Shown here in pieces: positions 18,403 through 27,462 of a stretch of DNA of 64,000 bases. Made by a program: the position numbers and the translations under genes. This stretch comes from Chitinophaga horti (lineage in GTDB: Bacteria > Bacteroidota > Bacteroidia > Chitinophagales > Chitinophagaceae): NCBI RefSeq assembly GCF_022867795.2, contig NZ_CP107006.1:3658001-3722000 (forward strand), given 5' to 3'. Every line of letters begins with the position of its first letter. The stretch's first letter is position 1. The notes below the pieces were generated by a model that was given only the letters and a program-made list of their open reading frames with translations, did no database searches and was not told the DNA's origin.

Positions 18403-21400
18403 CCATTAATGAACAGACTGTACCCGGGTTTTTGACCGGCGGAGGCGAGCTGGGCGAGCTGATTCGCACAAAGGACTGGTCTTCGACACCACTCGGACCA
18501 GTAGACACCTGGCCGCAAAGCCTGCGTACCTGCGTTCGCATCATCCTTACCTCTTCCCAACCGATGTTCGTTTGGTGGGGGCCCGACCTTATTAACCTGT
18601 ACAACGACCCGTACAAAGCCATTGTTGGTGGCAAACACCCCGAAGCATTAGGCCAGCCTGCCAAACAGGTATGGGCGGAGATCTGGAATGAATCCGGCCC
18701 GCGCGCCGAAACGGCCCTCAGTAAAAACGTGGGCACATACGACGAAGCTCTGCTGCTCATTATGGAACGCAACGGCTACCCCGAAGAAACTTATTACACC
18801 TTTTCCTATAGCCCGGTGCCTGGCGACGATGGCGTGCCTACGGGCATCATCTGCGCCAACTCCGACGATACAGCGCGCATCACCGGCGAACGGCAGATGC
18901 GTACGCTGAAAGATATTGGTAACAACACCCTCGAATCGAAGAGTGTGGCGGAAACGTACGAGAAAACACTCAACGCCCTTAGCCAAAACCCGCAGGACTT
19001 CCCCTTCGCAGCCATCTATCACTTTGAAAATGATTGCACGGAAGCACGCCTCGCTGGTAAGACCAGCACCGATTTAACGGCATCCATGATGCCGACGTTC
19101 CTGAAGCTGAACGAGCAGGTGCCCGATAACTGGGGACTGAGCGACATTTGCCGGGAGAACAAAGCGATCGTGAAAGAAAACCTGGGAGAATTGTTCGGAC
19201 CACTGCCTACGGGCAGCTTTTGGCAGCGCAGCCCGAATAAGGTGCTGATCATGCCCATACAACAAGCCGGACAAAAACTACCGATCGCCGCGCTGATCGT
19301 AGGATTAAGCCCTTTCCAGCAGGCGAGTGAGAAATACATTGGCTTCTTCAGACTGGTGGCCGACCAGATCGCCTCCAGCATTGTGAATGTAACGGCTTAT
19401 GAAGAGGAACGTAAACGTGCAGAGGCCTTACTGGAGATCGACCGTGCGAAAACGACGTTCTTCAGCAACATCAGCCATGAATTCCGTACGCCCCTTACGT
19501 TGATGCTCGGCCCGTTGGAAGAGCTGCTGAATGATCCAAACCAGGTATTGCCTGAACAACATCGCGCCAACCTTGCCTCCACGCACCGCAACGCGTTACG
19601 TTTGCTGCGCCTGGTGAATACCCTGCTCGACTTCAGCCGTATAGAGTCAGATCGTTTGCAGGCGAGTTTTTCGCTGGTAGACCTTTGCCAGTTCACGAAA
19701 GACCTGGCAGGAAGCTTCCGCTCGGCGATAGAACATGCAGGCCTTACTTACGAAGTGATTTGTGAAACCCTGCCCCTGCCTGTTTATGTAGACAAACAAA
19801 TGTGGGAAAAGATCGTATTGAATTTGCTTTCAAACGCATTTAAATATACCCTAAACGGCAACATCACCCTCCGGCTTACCAGCGAGAATAACCATGCGGT
19901 ACTGACGGTGCAGGATACGGGCATCGGCATCCCGGAGGAAGAATTACCGAACATGTTCGAACGCTTCCACCGGGTGGAGAACGCCACTGGCCGTACGCAT
20001 GAAGGCACCGGCATTGGCTTATCGCTCGTGAAGGAGCTGGTGAACTTACATTATGGTAAGATCAAAGTGGAGAGCGAAAAAGGTAAAGGCAGCAAGTTCA
20101 CCGTTACCATCCCGATGGGCAACGCACACATTCCTACCGGCCGCATCACCGATACGTCGGCAGAGGCATACGAATCCATGTTGCCAGACATGTACCTGAA
20201 AGAAGTGCAAAGCCTCACTGGTGCCGAGCTTTCCGGTGCGCAGCCTGAACACGAAGCCGCTAACAGCAGAAAGACGACACACATCCTGGTGGTCGACGAC
20301 AATATCGACATGCGCGATTACATTGCCCGCCTGTTACAGAAGGGCTATCGCGTATCCACCGCAGGCCACGGACAGCAGGCGCTCGAAGAGATCGCCAAAG
20401 ACGCGCCAGACCTGGTGGTATCGGATATCATGATGCCTGTAATGGACGGCATCGAGTTGTTACATCACATCAAAAACAATCCGGCCACCGCGGCTATACC
20501 GGTCATATTATTATCCGCCCGTGCAGGCGAAGAAGCGAAGATTGAAGGCTACGACATCGGTGCAGACGACTACGTGGTAAAGCCTTTCTCAGCCAGAGAA
20601 TTGCAAGCAAGGATCAAAGCACAGATAAAGATATCGACTACACGAAGAGAAACGGAGCAACACCTGCGTAACCTCTTCTCACACACTCCGTTCCCCGTAG
20701 CTATCTTCCGCGGTAAAGATATGATCATCGAACTGGCGAACGAGCGCATGCTCGGCTTCTGGAACCGCCGCCAGGAACAGGTATTACATAAGTCACTGGT
20801 AGATGTGTTCCCGGAAATCAGTGAACAATCGCCCTACCTGCGGCTGAAGGAAGTATACGAAACCCGTGAGCGTGTAGTGGAAAGCGAACGACTCATCACC
20901 TACCGGAAAGATGAGCACCTGCACAATGCTTACTACAACGCAGTATACGAACCTGTGCAGGATGAACAGGGCAACATCACCCACATTATTGTGATGACCC
21001 AGGACATTACTGACCTTGTGATGGCCAGGCAGCTGGCTTTAAGCAGTGCCGAAGACCTGGAACATAAGATCACCGAACGCACGGAAGAACTGCGGCAATC
21101 GAACGTATTGCTTACCAAATCGAACCACGAGCTGGAGCAGTTCGCCTACATCGCCAGTCATGACTTACAGGAACCGCTACGCAAGATCCAGGTGTTTTCT
21201 GAATTGCTGAAAGAGCATCTTACAGAAAAAGATGTGGCAGATAAATATTTCGAGAAGATCAGCGACTCGGCCCGGCGCATGGCGTCGCTCATCCGCGATG
21301 TGCTGCATTACAGCCGCCTGAGCAAAACGCCTGATCAGCTCAACAGCATTGATCTTAACAAAGTATTGCAACATGTGATCACTGACTTCGATCTGCTCAT

Positions 21401-21824
21401 CGAACAGAAAAAAGCAGTGGTAAAAATATCGGAGCTGCCCGTCATCAAAGGCGTTCGCCTGCAACTGCAACAACTGTTCGCCAACCTGATCGGCAATGCC
21501 CTCAAGTTTGCCGACAAGGCCACGCCAGAGATCAACATCAGCGCAAGACCATTAAGCCCGGAAGAAGTAGCGCAACACGAGCAGCTCGAACCCGGACAAC
21601 CTCACGTAAAGATCACCGTGGCCGACAATGGCATTGGCTTCGAGCAGCAGTATGCGGAGCAGATATTCGTCATCTTCCAGCGCCTGAACGATAAACAAAC
21701 GTACAAGGGTACGGGTATTGGGCTGGCATTATGTAAAAAGATCGTGGAAAACCACCATGGCATTATTACCGCGAGCGGTGTGCCTGGTGAAGGCGCTACG
21801 TTCGAAATGATATTTCCTGCTTAA
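18399..21824 (+). CDS. Large hybrid sensor histidine kinase with two kinase cores
   Basis: 1141 residues, cytosolic with no membrane segment. The order is: PAS-like sensor (about 20-150, MFVWWGPDLINLYND); GAF-like region (about 180-330); HisKA with His360 in SHEFRTPL; HATPase with N box at 475 and DTGIGIPEEE; receiver with phosphoacceptor Asp676 in VVSDIMMP and Lys in VVKPFS; second PAS (about 750-880); second HisKA with His921 in ASHDLQEPLRK of the phytochrome/cyanobacterial type; second HATPase with N box at about 1029 and TGIGLALCKKIV. It is coupled to the upstream CheY-like protein. The N-terminal core plus receiver look like an internal relay, and the second core may phosphorylate the free regulator; this assignment is inferred. 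Confidence 0.93.
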   Translation: MTINEQTVPGFLTGGGELGELIRTKDWSSTPLGPVDTWPQSLRTCVRIILTSSQPMFVWWGPDLINLYNDPYKAIVGGKHPEALGQPAKQVWAEIWNESGPRAETALSKNVGTYDEALLLIMERNGYPEETYYTFSYSPVPGDDGVPTGIICANSDDTARITGERQMRTLKDIGNNTLESKSVAETYEKTLNALSQNPQDFPFAAIYHFENDCTEARLAGKTSTDLTASMMPTFLKLNEQVPDNWGLSDICRENKAIVKENLGELFGPLPTGSFWQRSPNKVLIMPIQQAGQKLPIAALIVGLSPFQQASEKYIGFFRLVADQIASSIVNVTAYEEERKRAEALLEIDRAKTTFFSNISHEFRTPLTLMLGPLEELLNDPNQVLPEQHRANLASTHRNALRLLRLVNTLLDFSRIESDRLQASFSLVDLCQFTKDLAGSFRSAIEHAGLTYEVICETLPLPVYVDKQMWEKIVLNLLSNAFKYTLNGNITLRLTSENNHAVLTVQDTGIGIPEEELPNMFERFHRVENATGRTHEGTGIGLSLVKELVNLHYGKIKVESEKGKGSKFTVTIPMGNAHIPTGRITDTSAEAYESMLPDMYLKEVQSLTGAELSGAQPEHEAANSRKTTHILVVDDNIDMRDYIARLLQKGYRVSTAGHGQQALEEIAKDAPDLVVSDIMMPVMDGIELLHHIKNNPATAAIPVILLSARAGEEAKIEGYDIGADDYVVKPFSARELQARIKAQIKISTTRRETEQHLRNLFSHTPFPVAIFRGKDMIIELANERMLGFWNRRQEQVLHKSLVDVFPEISEQSPYLRLKEVYETRERVVESERLITYRKDEHLHNAYYNAVYEPVQDEQGNITHIIVMTQDITDLVMARQLALSSAEDLEHKITERTEELRQSNVLLTKSNHELEQFAYIASHDLQEPLRKIQVFSELLKEHLTEKDVADKYFEKISDSARRMASLIRDVLHYSRLSKTPDQLNSIDLNKVLQHVITDFDLLIEQKKAVVKISELPVIKGVRLQLQQLFANLIGNALKFADKATPEINISARPLSPEEVAQHEQLEPGQPHVKITVADNGIGFEQQYAEQIFVIFQRLNDKQTYKGTGIGLALCKKIVENHHGIITASGVPGEGATFEMIFPA

Positions 21825-21867
21825 AATAACAAGCGGCTGCAATCTTAGGATGCAGCCAGGCAAATGA

Positions 21868-21905
21868 AAGGGGCTGACCAACAAGTAATGGTCAGCCCCT
21901 TTTAT
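21868..21905. terminator. Bidirectional intrinsic terminator
   Basis: Perfect 12-bp stem AGGGGCTGACCA/TGGTCAGCCCCT (21869-21880 with 21889-21900) and 8-base loop. A T run follows on the plus strand and a short A run precedes it. It sits between the hybrid kinase and the convergent carboxypeptidase. Confidence 0.85.
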
Positions 21906-21982
21906 TCGGATACCGGATGGAGCTCATCCTGGTTTGAAGCGATTCTCGAAGCCTTCATTTGACTTTTTAGTCGGACCCCGTT

Positions 21983-23497
21983 TTAATATTTAGCCGGCGT
22001 TCCCGCAGCTGGTATCGCCTTCTTAATAAACGTTCTCAGGTTCTCGTTGCTGGACGCGAGATCTACTTTACGCAGGTACATCATATGCCCGCTGCGATAA
22101 CCTTCCCAGGAAATGCGTTCCTTCAGTTTACCGGAAGGGTCCATCTGCCAGATGTTGTATTTCGCATTGAAATAATCACACGCACCGTCATAGTAACCGG
22201 ATTGCACGAGTAAGTGCAGGTAAGGGTTCTGTGCCATCGCCTGACGGAGGTTTTCCCCGGTATGGTCGCCATTACGGTTCCAGGGGTGCACGGGGCCGAA
22301 CATGTAGTACTTCATATCGGTTTTATAGTTCAGCTCTTCGCGCAGGTACATGTTGATCGCCGGTGTAAACGAATGCAGCCAGGAGGTAAGCTCCGCATTG
22401 TAATCCGGCGTCGTGCCTGCATCCTGTTTGTCGATGCCGCGGTAGCGGGAATCCAGGCGGCCTACGGTGAAGCTTTGGTCACGAAGCAGCTCCTTCCAGA
22501 AGAAGTCGAAAGGAATGTTCAGGTTGTATTGTAACACTACTTTTTCGGAGAGGCCGGTGTAACGGGCGACCTTCGCCGCCACTTCCTTCTTTTTCGCATC
22601 TTCCAGCGTACTGCCTTTAGCGATAGCAGGCAGCAGTTCGTTTACCGTAAACGCCTCTACTTCGGGCAGCATTTGTTCCAGGTCTTTGCTTTGCAGATCA
22701 GCCGGTTGCTTCTTATGATACCAGGCAGTGGCCGCAAAGTAAGGGATACGCAGCGCTGCTTCTACCGGGCCGGAACGTTCGATGCCCAGCTCCGTGGGAG
22801 AAACGAGCACCACGCCGTTCAGGTACATCCACTGCGACTCCTGCAGCTCTAATGCCAGGCCGGATACGCGCGTAGTACCATAACTTTCGCCGATCAGGAA
22901 CTTTGGAGATGCCCAGCGGTTATAACGGTTCACGAAGGTATTGATCCACTCTGCGAGATAACGGATGTCTTCGTTCACGCCGAAGAACTGCGCGCGATCT
23001 ACGTCTTTATTCGCCATACGGGAGAAGCCTGTATTCACAGGGTCTACGTACAGGATATCGGCCACATCCAGGATCGAATGCGGATTGTCGCGCAGGCCGT
23101 ATGGCTGTACGGGATAACCTTCATCGTCAACTTTCAGGATACGCGGACCGGTATAGCCAATCTCCATCCAAACGGAAGAAGTACCCGGGCCACCATTGAA
23201 AGAAATCACAAGCGGACGCGTGCTTCTGTCTTTTACATCGCTGCGCTCGTAAAAAGTATAGAACACGCCGGCAATCGGCTTGTGCTCGTTATCCCACACG
23301 GGAATCGTGCCTGCGTAGGCTTTGTAGGGCACATTTACTCCCTTTATCGTTACCTGGTGGCTGGAGGTTACCGTTCGGTCCATATCCGGCGTACGGGACA
23401 TTTCTACCGGTTTATCGGCTGATTTCGGCGCATTCTGGGCGTTGGCCTGCAGTAACACGCCGCAGGTAAGCAGGGGAAGGATTAGATTTTTGTACAT
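21983..23497 (-). CDS. Serine carboxypeptidase-like protein, peptidase S10 family
   Basis: 504 residues with a signal peptide (TCGVLLQANAQ), therefore periplasmic or secreted. Fold and catalytic features of S10: oxyanion segment FNGGPGTSS (100-108), nucleophile Ser205 in GESYGTTR, catalytic His471 in YRSGHMMYL, and a late Asp in the GYYDGACDYF segment. S10 enzymes remove C-terminal residues from peptides at acidic pH; in Bacteroidota they are annotated as peptidases of unknown physiological substrate. Single gene, sharing a bidirectional terminator with the convergent kinase. Confidence 0.92.
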   Translation of the reverse strand: MYKNLILPLLTCGVLLQANAQNAPKSADKPVEMSRTPDMDRTVTSSHQVTIKGVNVPYKAYAGTIPVWDNEHKPIAGVFYTFYERSDVKDRSTRPLVISFNGGPGTSSVWMEIGYTGPRILKVDDEGYPVQPYGLRDNPHSILDVADILYVDPVNTGFSRMANKDVDRAQFFGVNEDIRYLAEWINTFVNRYNRWASPKFLIGESYGTTRVSGLALELQESQWMYLNGVVLVSPTELGIERSGPVEAALRIPYFAATAWYHKKQPADLQSKDLEQMLPEVEAFTVNELLPAIAKGSTLEDAKKKEVAAKVARYTGLSEKVVLQYNLNIPFDFFWKELLRDQSFTVGRLDSRYRGIDKQDAGTTPDYNAELTSWLHSFTPAINMYLREELNYKTDMKYYMFGPVHPWNRNGDHTGENLRQAMAQNPYLHLLVQSGYYDGACDYFNAKYNIWQMDPSGKLKERISWEGYRSGHMMYLRKVDLASSNENLRTFIKKAIPAAGTPAKY

Positions 23498-23830
23498 CTG
23501 ACTGGATTCTGATTATCTGGCGATTAAAGTAATATGTTTACCGCAGATTTCGCTGAAAATTAGGACAGATGGCGTCAGCGCGGTGCTGTTGAAGCGTGCG
23601 ACGTAAGAATGTCAAATAGACATATACGGCTCAGTGCATGATTGACATATCAGAACAGGTTGCCTGACAGGGCGGCATTTTCTTTAACAAATCGTTCACT
23701 TAAACGTCAGAAAAATGTTAAGATTAGGCATAAAGCTCTGCCATAACGCGCTGTGGAACAATATTTAAGCGTTGTTAGGTGTTTAGAGAGAACCGTATCT
23801 TATTTTTTTACCAAACAATCTATTTATTGC
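23498..23830. other. Divergent regulatory region, no gene seen
   Basis: About 330 bases between the outward-facing S10 peptidase and L,D-transpeptidase-like genes. I find no exact TAnnTTTG box on either strand, and no RNA gene. Confidence 0.35.
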
Positions 23831-24586
23831 ATGAAGTTGAATTTGCGTAAAGTAAAACCTGCCATCTTTGCTATCACCCTTGTCACTTTAGTTGTTGCTA
23901 CTCACCTTCCGAGCAACGGTAATAAAACCGAAGCCACGAAAGCAGCCGTTACTAAAGAAGTTACTGTTACCCGTACGTCCGCAAAAGCGGCCCTGTACGA
24001 TCAGCTTGCGCTTGATTCGATCGGCCTTTCCAAAGAGGCATTCGATTATGCGCTGGCCGGCTACGAACAGCTGGTTAAAACGGGTAAAGTAAAAAATGAC
24101 GATGTGATATCGATCGTGGATTTCAGTTTGCCTTCCAGCAAAAAACGCCTGTTCGTGATCGACCTGGAGAATGGCAAGCTGCTGTTCAACACCCTGGTAT
24201 CACACGGCAGAAACTCCGGTAAGGGCGAAGCCACTTCCTTTTCCAATGCACACAACAGTTTTAAAAGCAGCCTTGGTTTCTACATCACCGGCGCTACTTA
24301 TTCCGGCGAACATGGATATTCACTGCGCCTGAATGGGGAAGAGAAGGGCATCAATGACAACGCGCTTTCCCGCGGTATTGTAATGCATTGTGCCGATTAT
24401 GTAAACGAAGGCCTGGTACGCAGCCAGGGTTATATCGGCCGCAGCCTGGGTTGCCCGGCGATTCCTACCGCCGTGCATAAAAAAGTGATCCAGACGATCC
24501 GCGACGGCTCCTGCCTGTTTCTTTACAGCCCGGATAAAGGTTATATTGCACGTTCTAAAATGATCAATTTCACGAAACTCGTATAA
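23831..24586 (+). CDS. Murein L,D-transpeptidase catalytic-domain protein (YkuD_2 type)
   Basis: 251 residues from ATG 23831 (an in-frame ATG-like start at 23753 adds a non-family N-terminus). An N-terminal membrane/signal segment (PAIFAITLVTLVVATHL) precedes a linker and a YkuD_2-like domain: FVIDLENGKLLFNTLVSHG, the SFSNAHNSFKSSLGFY segment, His in IVMHCADYVN, and catalytic Cys208 in IGRSLGCPAIP. These enzymes cut or crosslink peptidoglycan stem peptides in the periplasm. It is convergent with an LdtD-like gene. Confidence 0.88.
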   Translation: MKLNLRKVKPAIFAITLVTLVVATHLPSNGNKTEATKAAVTKEVTVTRTSAKAALYDQLALDSIGLSKEAFDYALAGYEQLVKTGKVKNDDVISIVDFSLPSSKKRLFVIDLENGKLLFNTLVSHGRNSGKGEATSFSNAHNSFKSSLGFYITGATYSGEHGYSLRLNGEEKGINDNALSRGIVMHCADYVNEGLVRSQGYIGRSLGCPAIPTAVHKKVIQTIRDGSCLFLYSPDKGYIARSKMINFTKLV

Positions 24587-24617
24587 AGAGCGTTGTAGCA
24601 AGTTTGCTATTAAAAGT

Positions 24618-24657
24618 GACGCGGCCCGCCCTTGTGCGAGCCGCGTCCGCTATTTTA
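24618..24657. terminator. Bidirectional terminator between two transpeptidase-type genes
   Basis: Stem GACGCGGC/GCCGCGTC (24618-24625 with 24640-24647) with a GC-rich loop. The plus-strand tail is TATTTT and an A-rich stretch (TTAAAA) precedes it for the opposite strand. Confidence 0.6.
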
Positions 24658-24664
24658 AGGAAGT

Positions 24665-26278
24665 TTATTCCGGTTGCGGATCTTCAAACATCTTCCTGGC
24701 TACTGCGCCATCGTGATTGTAGATATCGTCGCGGAAGTGCAGGGTCTTATTATCGTCTACCCATGCGGTATAATAAGTGATCATTACCGGCAGCGGATCT
24801 TTTATCTTCACATACTTTTCCTTACCTGCGTTCATCGCACTGTCGATCTTCTCTGCCGTCCAATCGGGATTATCCTGCAACACATAGTTCGCCATTTTAG
24901 CCGGATCGCTCAGGCGGATGCAGCCATGGCTGTACGCGCGGTTGTCGCGGTTGAACAGGTCTTTGGCAGGCGTATCATGGAAGTAGATGTTGAAGCTGTT
25001 GGGGAACAGGAACTTCACCTTACCCAGTGAGTTTTTCGGTCCGGGCTTCTGGCGCACCACCGGTAAGCCGTTACGTTCGCCGGTTACTTCCATGTTATTG
25101 TTCTCGAGATAACTGGCGTTGCGGCCCTGGGCAGGCAGAATTTCCTTACGTACGATGCTGGCGGGAATGTTCCAGTAAGGGCTGAACACCACCTGGTTCA
25201 TGGCACCAAAGAACATCACCGTGCTATGCCCTTCCTTACCTACCACCACCGGCATATCGAAAGCCGATTTACCGTTTTCAGTAGCGTGCAGCATAAACTC
25301 AGGAATGTTAACCATCAGCAATTTGCCTTCCGGACGGGCGGGCAGCCAGCGCATTCTTTCCATATTGATTAGCAGCTGCTGGATGCGTGTTAACACCGGC
25401 ACATTCATCTGGCGGATAAGTGTATCGCTCACCACACCCGTGCCCGTATAACCATGGCGCTGCTGGAAGATCTTCACCCCGCTTTCCAGGGCATCGTCGA
25501 ACACAGCGGAGGTATCCGCAGCGTTCAGCTCACCGGTAACGGCCAGGCGTTTTTTGATCGCGAGGATTTCAGGCCCCTGATCGCCTTTCTTAAATCGTTT
25601 CTTTTTATCTATTTCAAGTGCAGGCCAGCCACCCTTCTGCGCGATCTCGCGGTAACGGGCCAGTTGTTCTTTTAACTCACCGTAGTTACCGTTGCTCTTT
25701 GCATACCGGCGGTTTTCTTTATCCGCCAGGATGCTATCGGCCATGGGCAGTATTTTATTTTTGCTGATGGGAATGAAGTAGGCCAGCTGCTCGCGACGGA
25801 TATTCTCATCCTCGAACGTTTTTTCCGCATACTGTAAAAAGCGTTGGGTCAGCTGCAATTCGGTTTTAATGTAACCGGCGTCACCTGGCGTTACATCCAC
25901 GCTATCTTCCCCGACGAGATCGTCCAGCTTAGCTTCCAGCGCCTTACTTTCAGAGCTGTCTTTACTGTAATCGTACAAGCTGCGGAAACCAAGGGCCTGT
26001 TCGGACAGTCCTTTCGACGAGAACCAGGCAAACTGGTAGTTACGCGCGTTGTAGAAACTTCTCATCGCATTGGCAATGGTGTCGTTCAGTTTGGCAGTGC
26101 CGATGTACTTTTCCATGGCCAGACTGTCGAGAAAGATGTCGTTGTACGCGTTAGCGGGTGTAATCGCATAGTTGCGGGGAACGATGGATTCTTTCGCACC
26201 CGGATCTTTTTTGGTGTTGCTGCCGGTACAGGCGGCCAGCATACACAAGCTGATTGATATGGTCAGGATTTGTTTCAT
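24665..26278 (-). CDS. L,D-transpeptidase, LdtD/YcbB-like lipoprotein
   Basis: 537 residues from ATG 26278, with a lipobox (LAACTGS, Cys19). Order: scaffold domain (about 60-240), a peptidoglycan-binding domain 1-like unit (GPEILAIKKRLAVTGEL to VVSDTLIRQMNV), then the YkuD catalytic domain with the active-site motif YSHGCIRLSDP and catalytic Cys453. Such enzymes form 3-3 meso-DAP crosslinks in peptidoglycan. The gene faces the YkuD_2 gene tail to tail, so two cell-wall enzymes of the same catalytic class are clustered. It starts 35 bases after the stop of the SBF-like transporter and may be read with it. Confidence 0.93.
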   Translation of the reverse strand: MKQILTISISLCMLAACTGSNTKKDPGAKESIVPRNYAITPANAYNDIFLDSLAMEKYIGTAKLNDTIANAMRSFYNARNYQFAWFSSKGLSEQALGFRSLYDYSKDSSESKALEAKLDDLVGEDSVDVTPGDAGYIKTELQLTQRFLQYAEKTFEDENIRREQLAYFIPISKNKILPMADSILADKENRRYAKSNGNYGELKEQLARYREIAQKGGWPALEIDKKKRFKKGDQGPEILAIKKRLAVTGELNAADTSAVFDDALESGVKIFQQRHGYTGTGVVSDTLIRQMNVPVLTRIQQLLINMERMRWLPARPEGKLLMVNIPEFMLHATENGKSAFDMPVVVGKEGHSTVMFFGAMNQVVFSPYWNIPASIVRKEILPAQGRNASYLENNNMEVTGERNGLPVVRQKPGPKNSLGKVKFLFPNSFNIYFHDTPAKDLFNRDNRAYSHGCIRLSDPAKMANYVLQDNPDWTAEKIDSAMNAGKEKYVKIKDPLPVMITYYTAWVDDNKTLHFRDDIYNHDGAVARKMFEDPQPE

Positions 26279-26313
26279 GCCGGTATTGAAACAAATCACA
26301 TGCCTGAGCAGGC

Positions 26314-27354
26314 TCAGTTCGCCGTAATGGCCGTATTACGGCCCATCCGCTGGGCAATGGCGCTCGCGAAGATGATCTGTAAAGCGTGGTATAACATCAA
26401 CGGTAATAACATAAGCCCGATAATATCCGGGGTGTGGGCAAACAACACCTTCGACATCACGGTGCCATGGATCAGCGACTTCTTGGAACCGCAGAACACC
26501 GCGGTAATGCGGTCCTCCCGGTTAAAACCGAGCAGGTTGCAAATGAGGGTGATGAGATAAAAAGCGATGAAGAACAGCATTACCATGCTCACCCCGATGA
26601 TCACGATGTTCATGGCACCGAATCCATCAAACAATCCATTCTCGAAACTTTCGCAGAAGGCCGTGTAAACGATGAGCAGGATCACGGTTTGGTCCATTTG
26701 CCGCAACCGGGTTTTATGTTTTTCGGCGAAGGCACCGAAACGTTTGTTAAGCAGCAGGCCGAGGATGACAGGCAGCAATACCTGCAAACACAACTTACCC
26801 ATGATCGGACCCAGTTCCATATCCCCGCTTGAAGTAGAAGTGATCAGCGTCATGATTACCGGCGTAAGAAAAATCCCCATCAGGCTGGAAATGCTGGCGT
26901 TGAAGATGGCTGCAGGAATATTACCTCCTGCGATCGACACCATCACTACAGAAGATGATACGGTAGAAGGTAACGCCGCCAGGAAGTAGATACTAAGCCA
27001 GGTTGGCTCGGTCTGTGGCGTCATGAATAAGGCGCGGGCGCCGAGTACGATCAGCGGGAAAAGCAGGAAGGTACTGAGTTGTACGACGATATGCAGCTTC
27101 CAGTTACGCAGGCCCGATCGCAATTTTTCAGGACTCAGTTTCAGGCCGTAAAAGAAAAAGATGAGTGATACGCCGTAACCAGCCAATGCGGGTAAATCCC
27201 AGGCACCATCTCCCACGCCGGGTTGCGGCCAGATGCGGGCGAGTACGATCACACCTATCAGCAATAAAACGAATGCGTCCAGTCCGGCTTTCTTCATAGC
27301 AGCTCCAATCCGCCCCATCACTCCTTTTTTTCCACGTTTTCCATCCTTAATCAT
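26314..27354 (-). CDS. SBF-like (bile acid:sodium symporter family) membrane transporter
   Basis: 346 residues with about ten hydrophobic segments of the BASS/SBF fold, beginning DAFVLLLIGVIVLARIWPQP. Family patterns include YGVSLIFFFYGLKLSPEKL, LPSTVSSSVVMVSIAGGN in the crossover region, and FCGSKKSLIHGTVMSK near the C-terminus, typical of the YfeH/SBF_like branch. It probably moves an organic anion with sodium; the substrate is unknown. Internal starts at 27318 or 27297 are possible, since the basic N-terminal tail is not conserved in the family. Confidence 0.87.
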   Translation of the reverse strand: MIKDGKRGKKGVMGRIGAAMKKAGLDAFVLLLIGVIVLARIWPQPGVGDGAWDLPALAGYGVSLIFFFYGLKLSPEKLRSGLRNWKLHIVVQLSTFLLFPLIVLGARALFMTPQTEPTWLSIYFLAALPSTVSSSVVMVSIAGGNIPAAIFNASISSLMGIFLTPVIMTLITSTSSGDMELGPIMGKLCLQVLLPVILGLLLNKRFGAFAEKHKTRLRQMDQTVILLIVYTAFCESFENGLFDGFGAMNIVIIGVSMVMLFFIAFYLITLICNLLGFNREDRITAVFCGSKKSLIHGTVMSKVLFAHTPDIIGLMLLPLMLYHALQIIFASAIAQRMGRNTAITAN

Positions 27355-27462
27355 TAAAACTTAACACAATAGCAGCCACATCTACCACATTAGTGTTAGG
27401 GCTTACTATTGCAAAATACAAGAACTTTGTGTTTATAGACAGTTTAGTTAAAAAGCAGAGAT

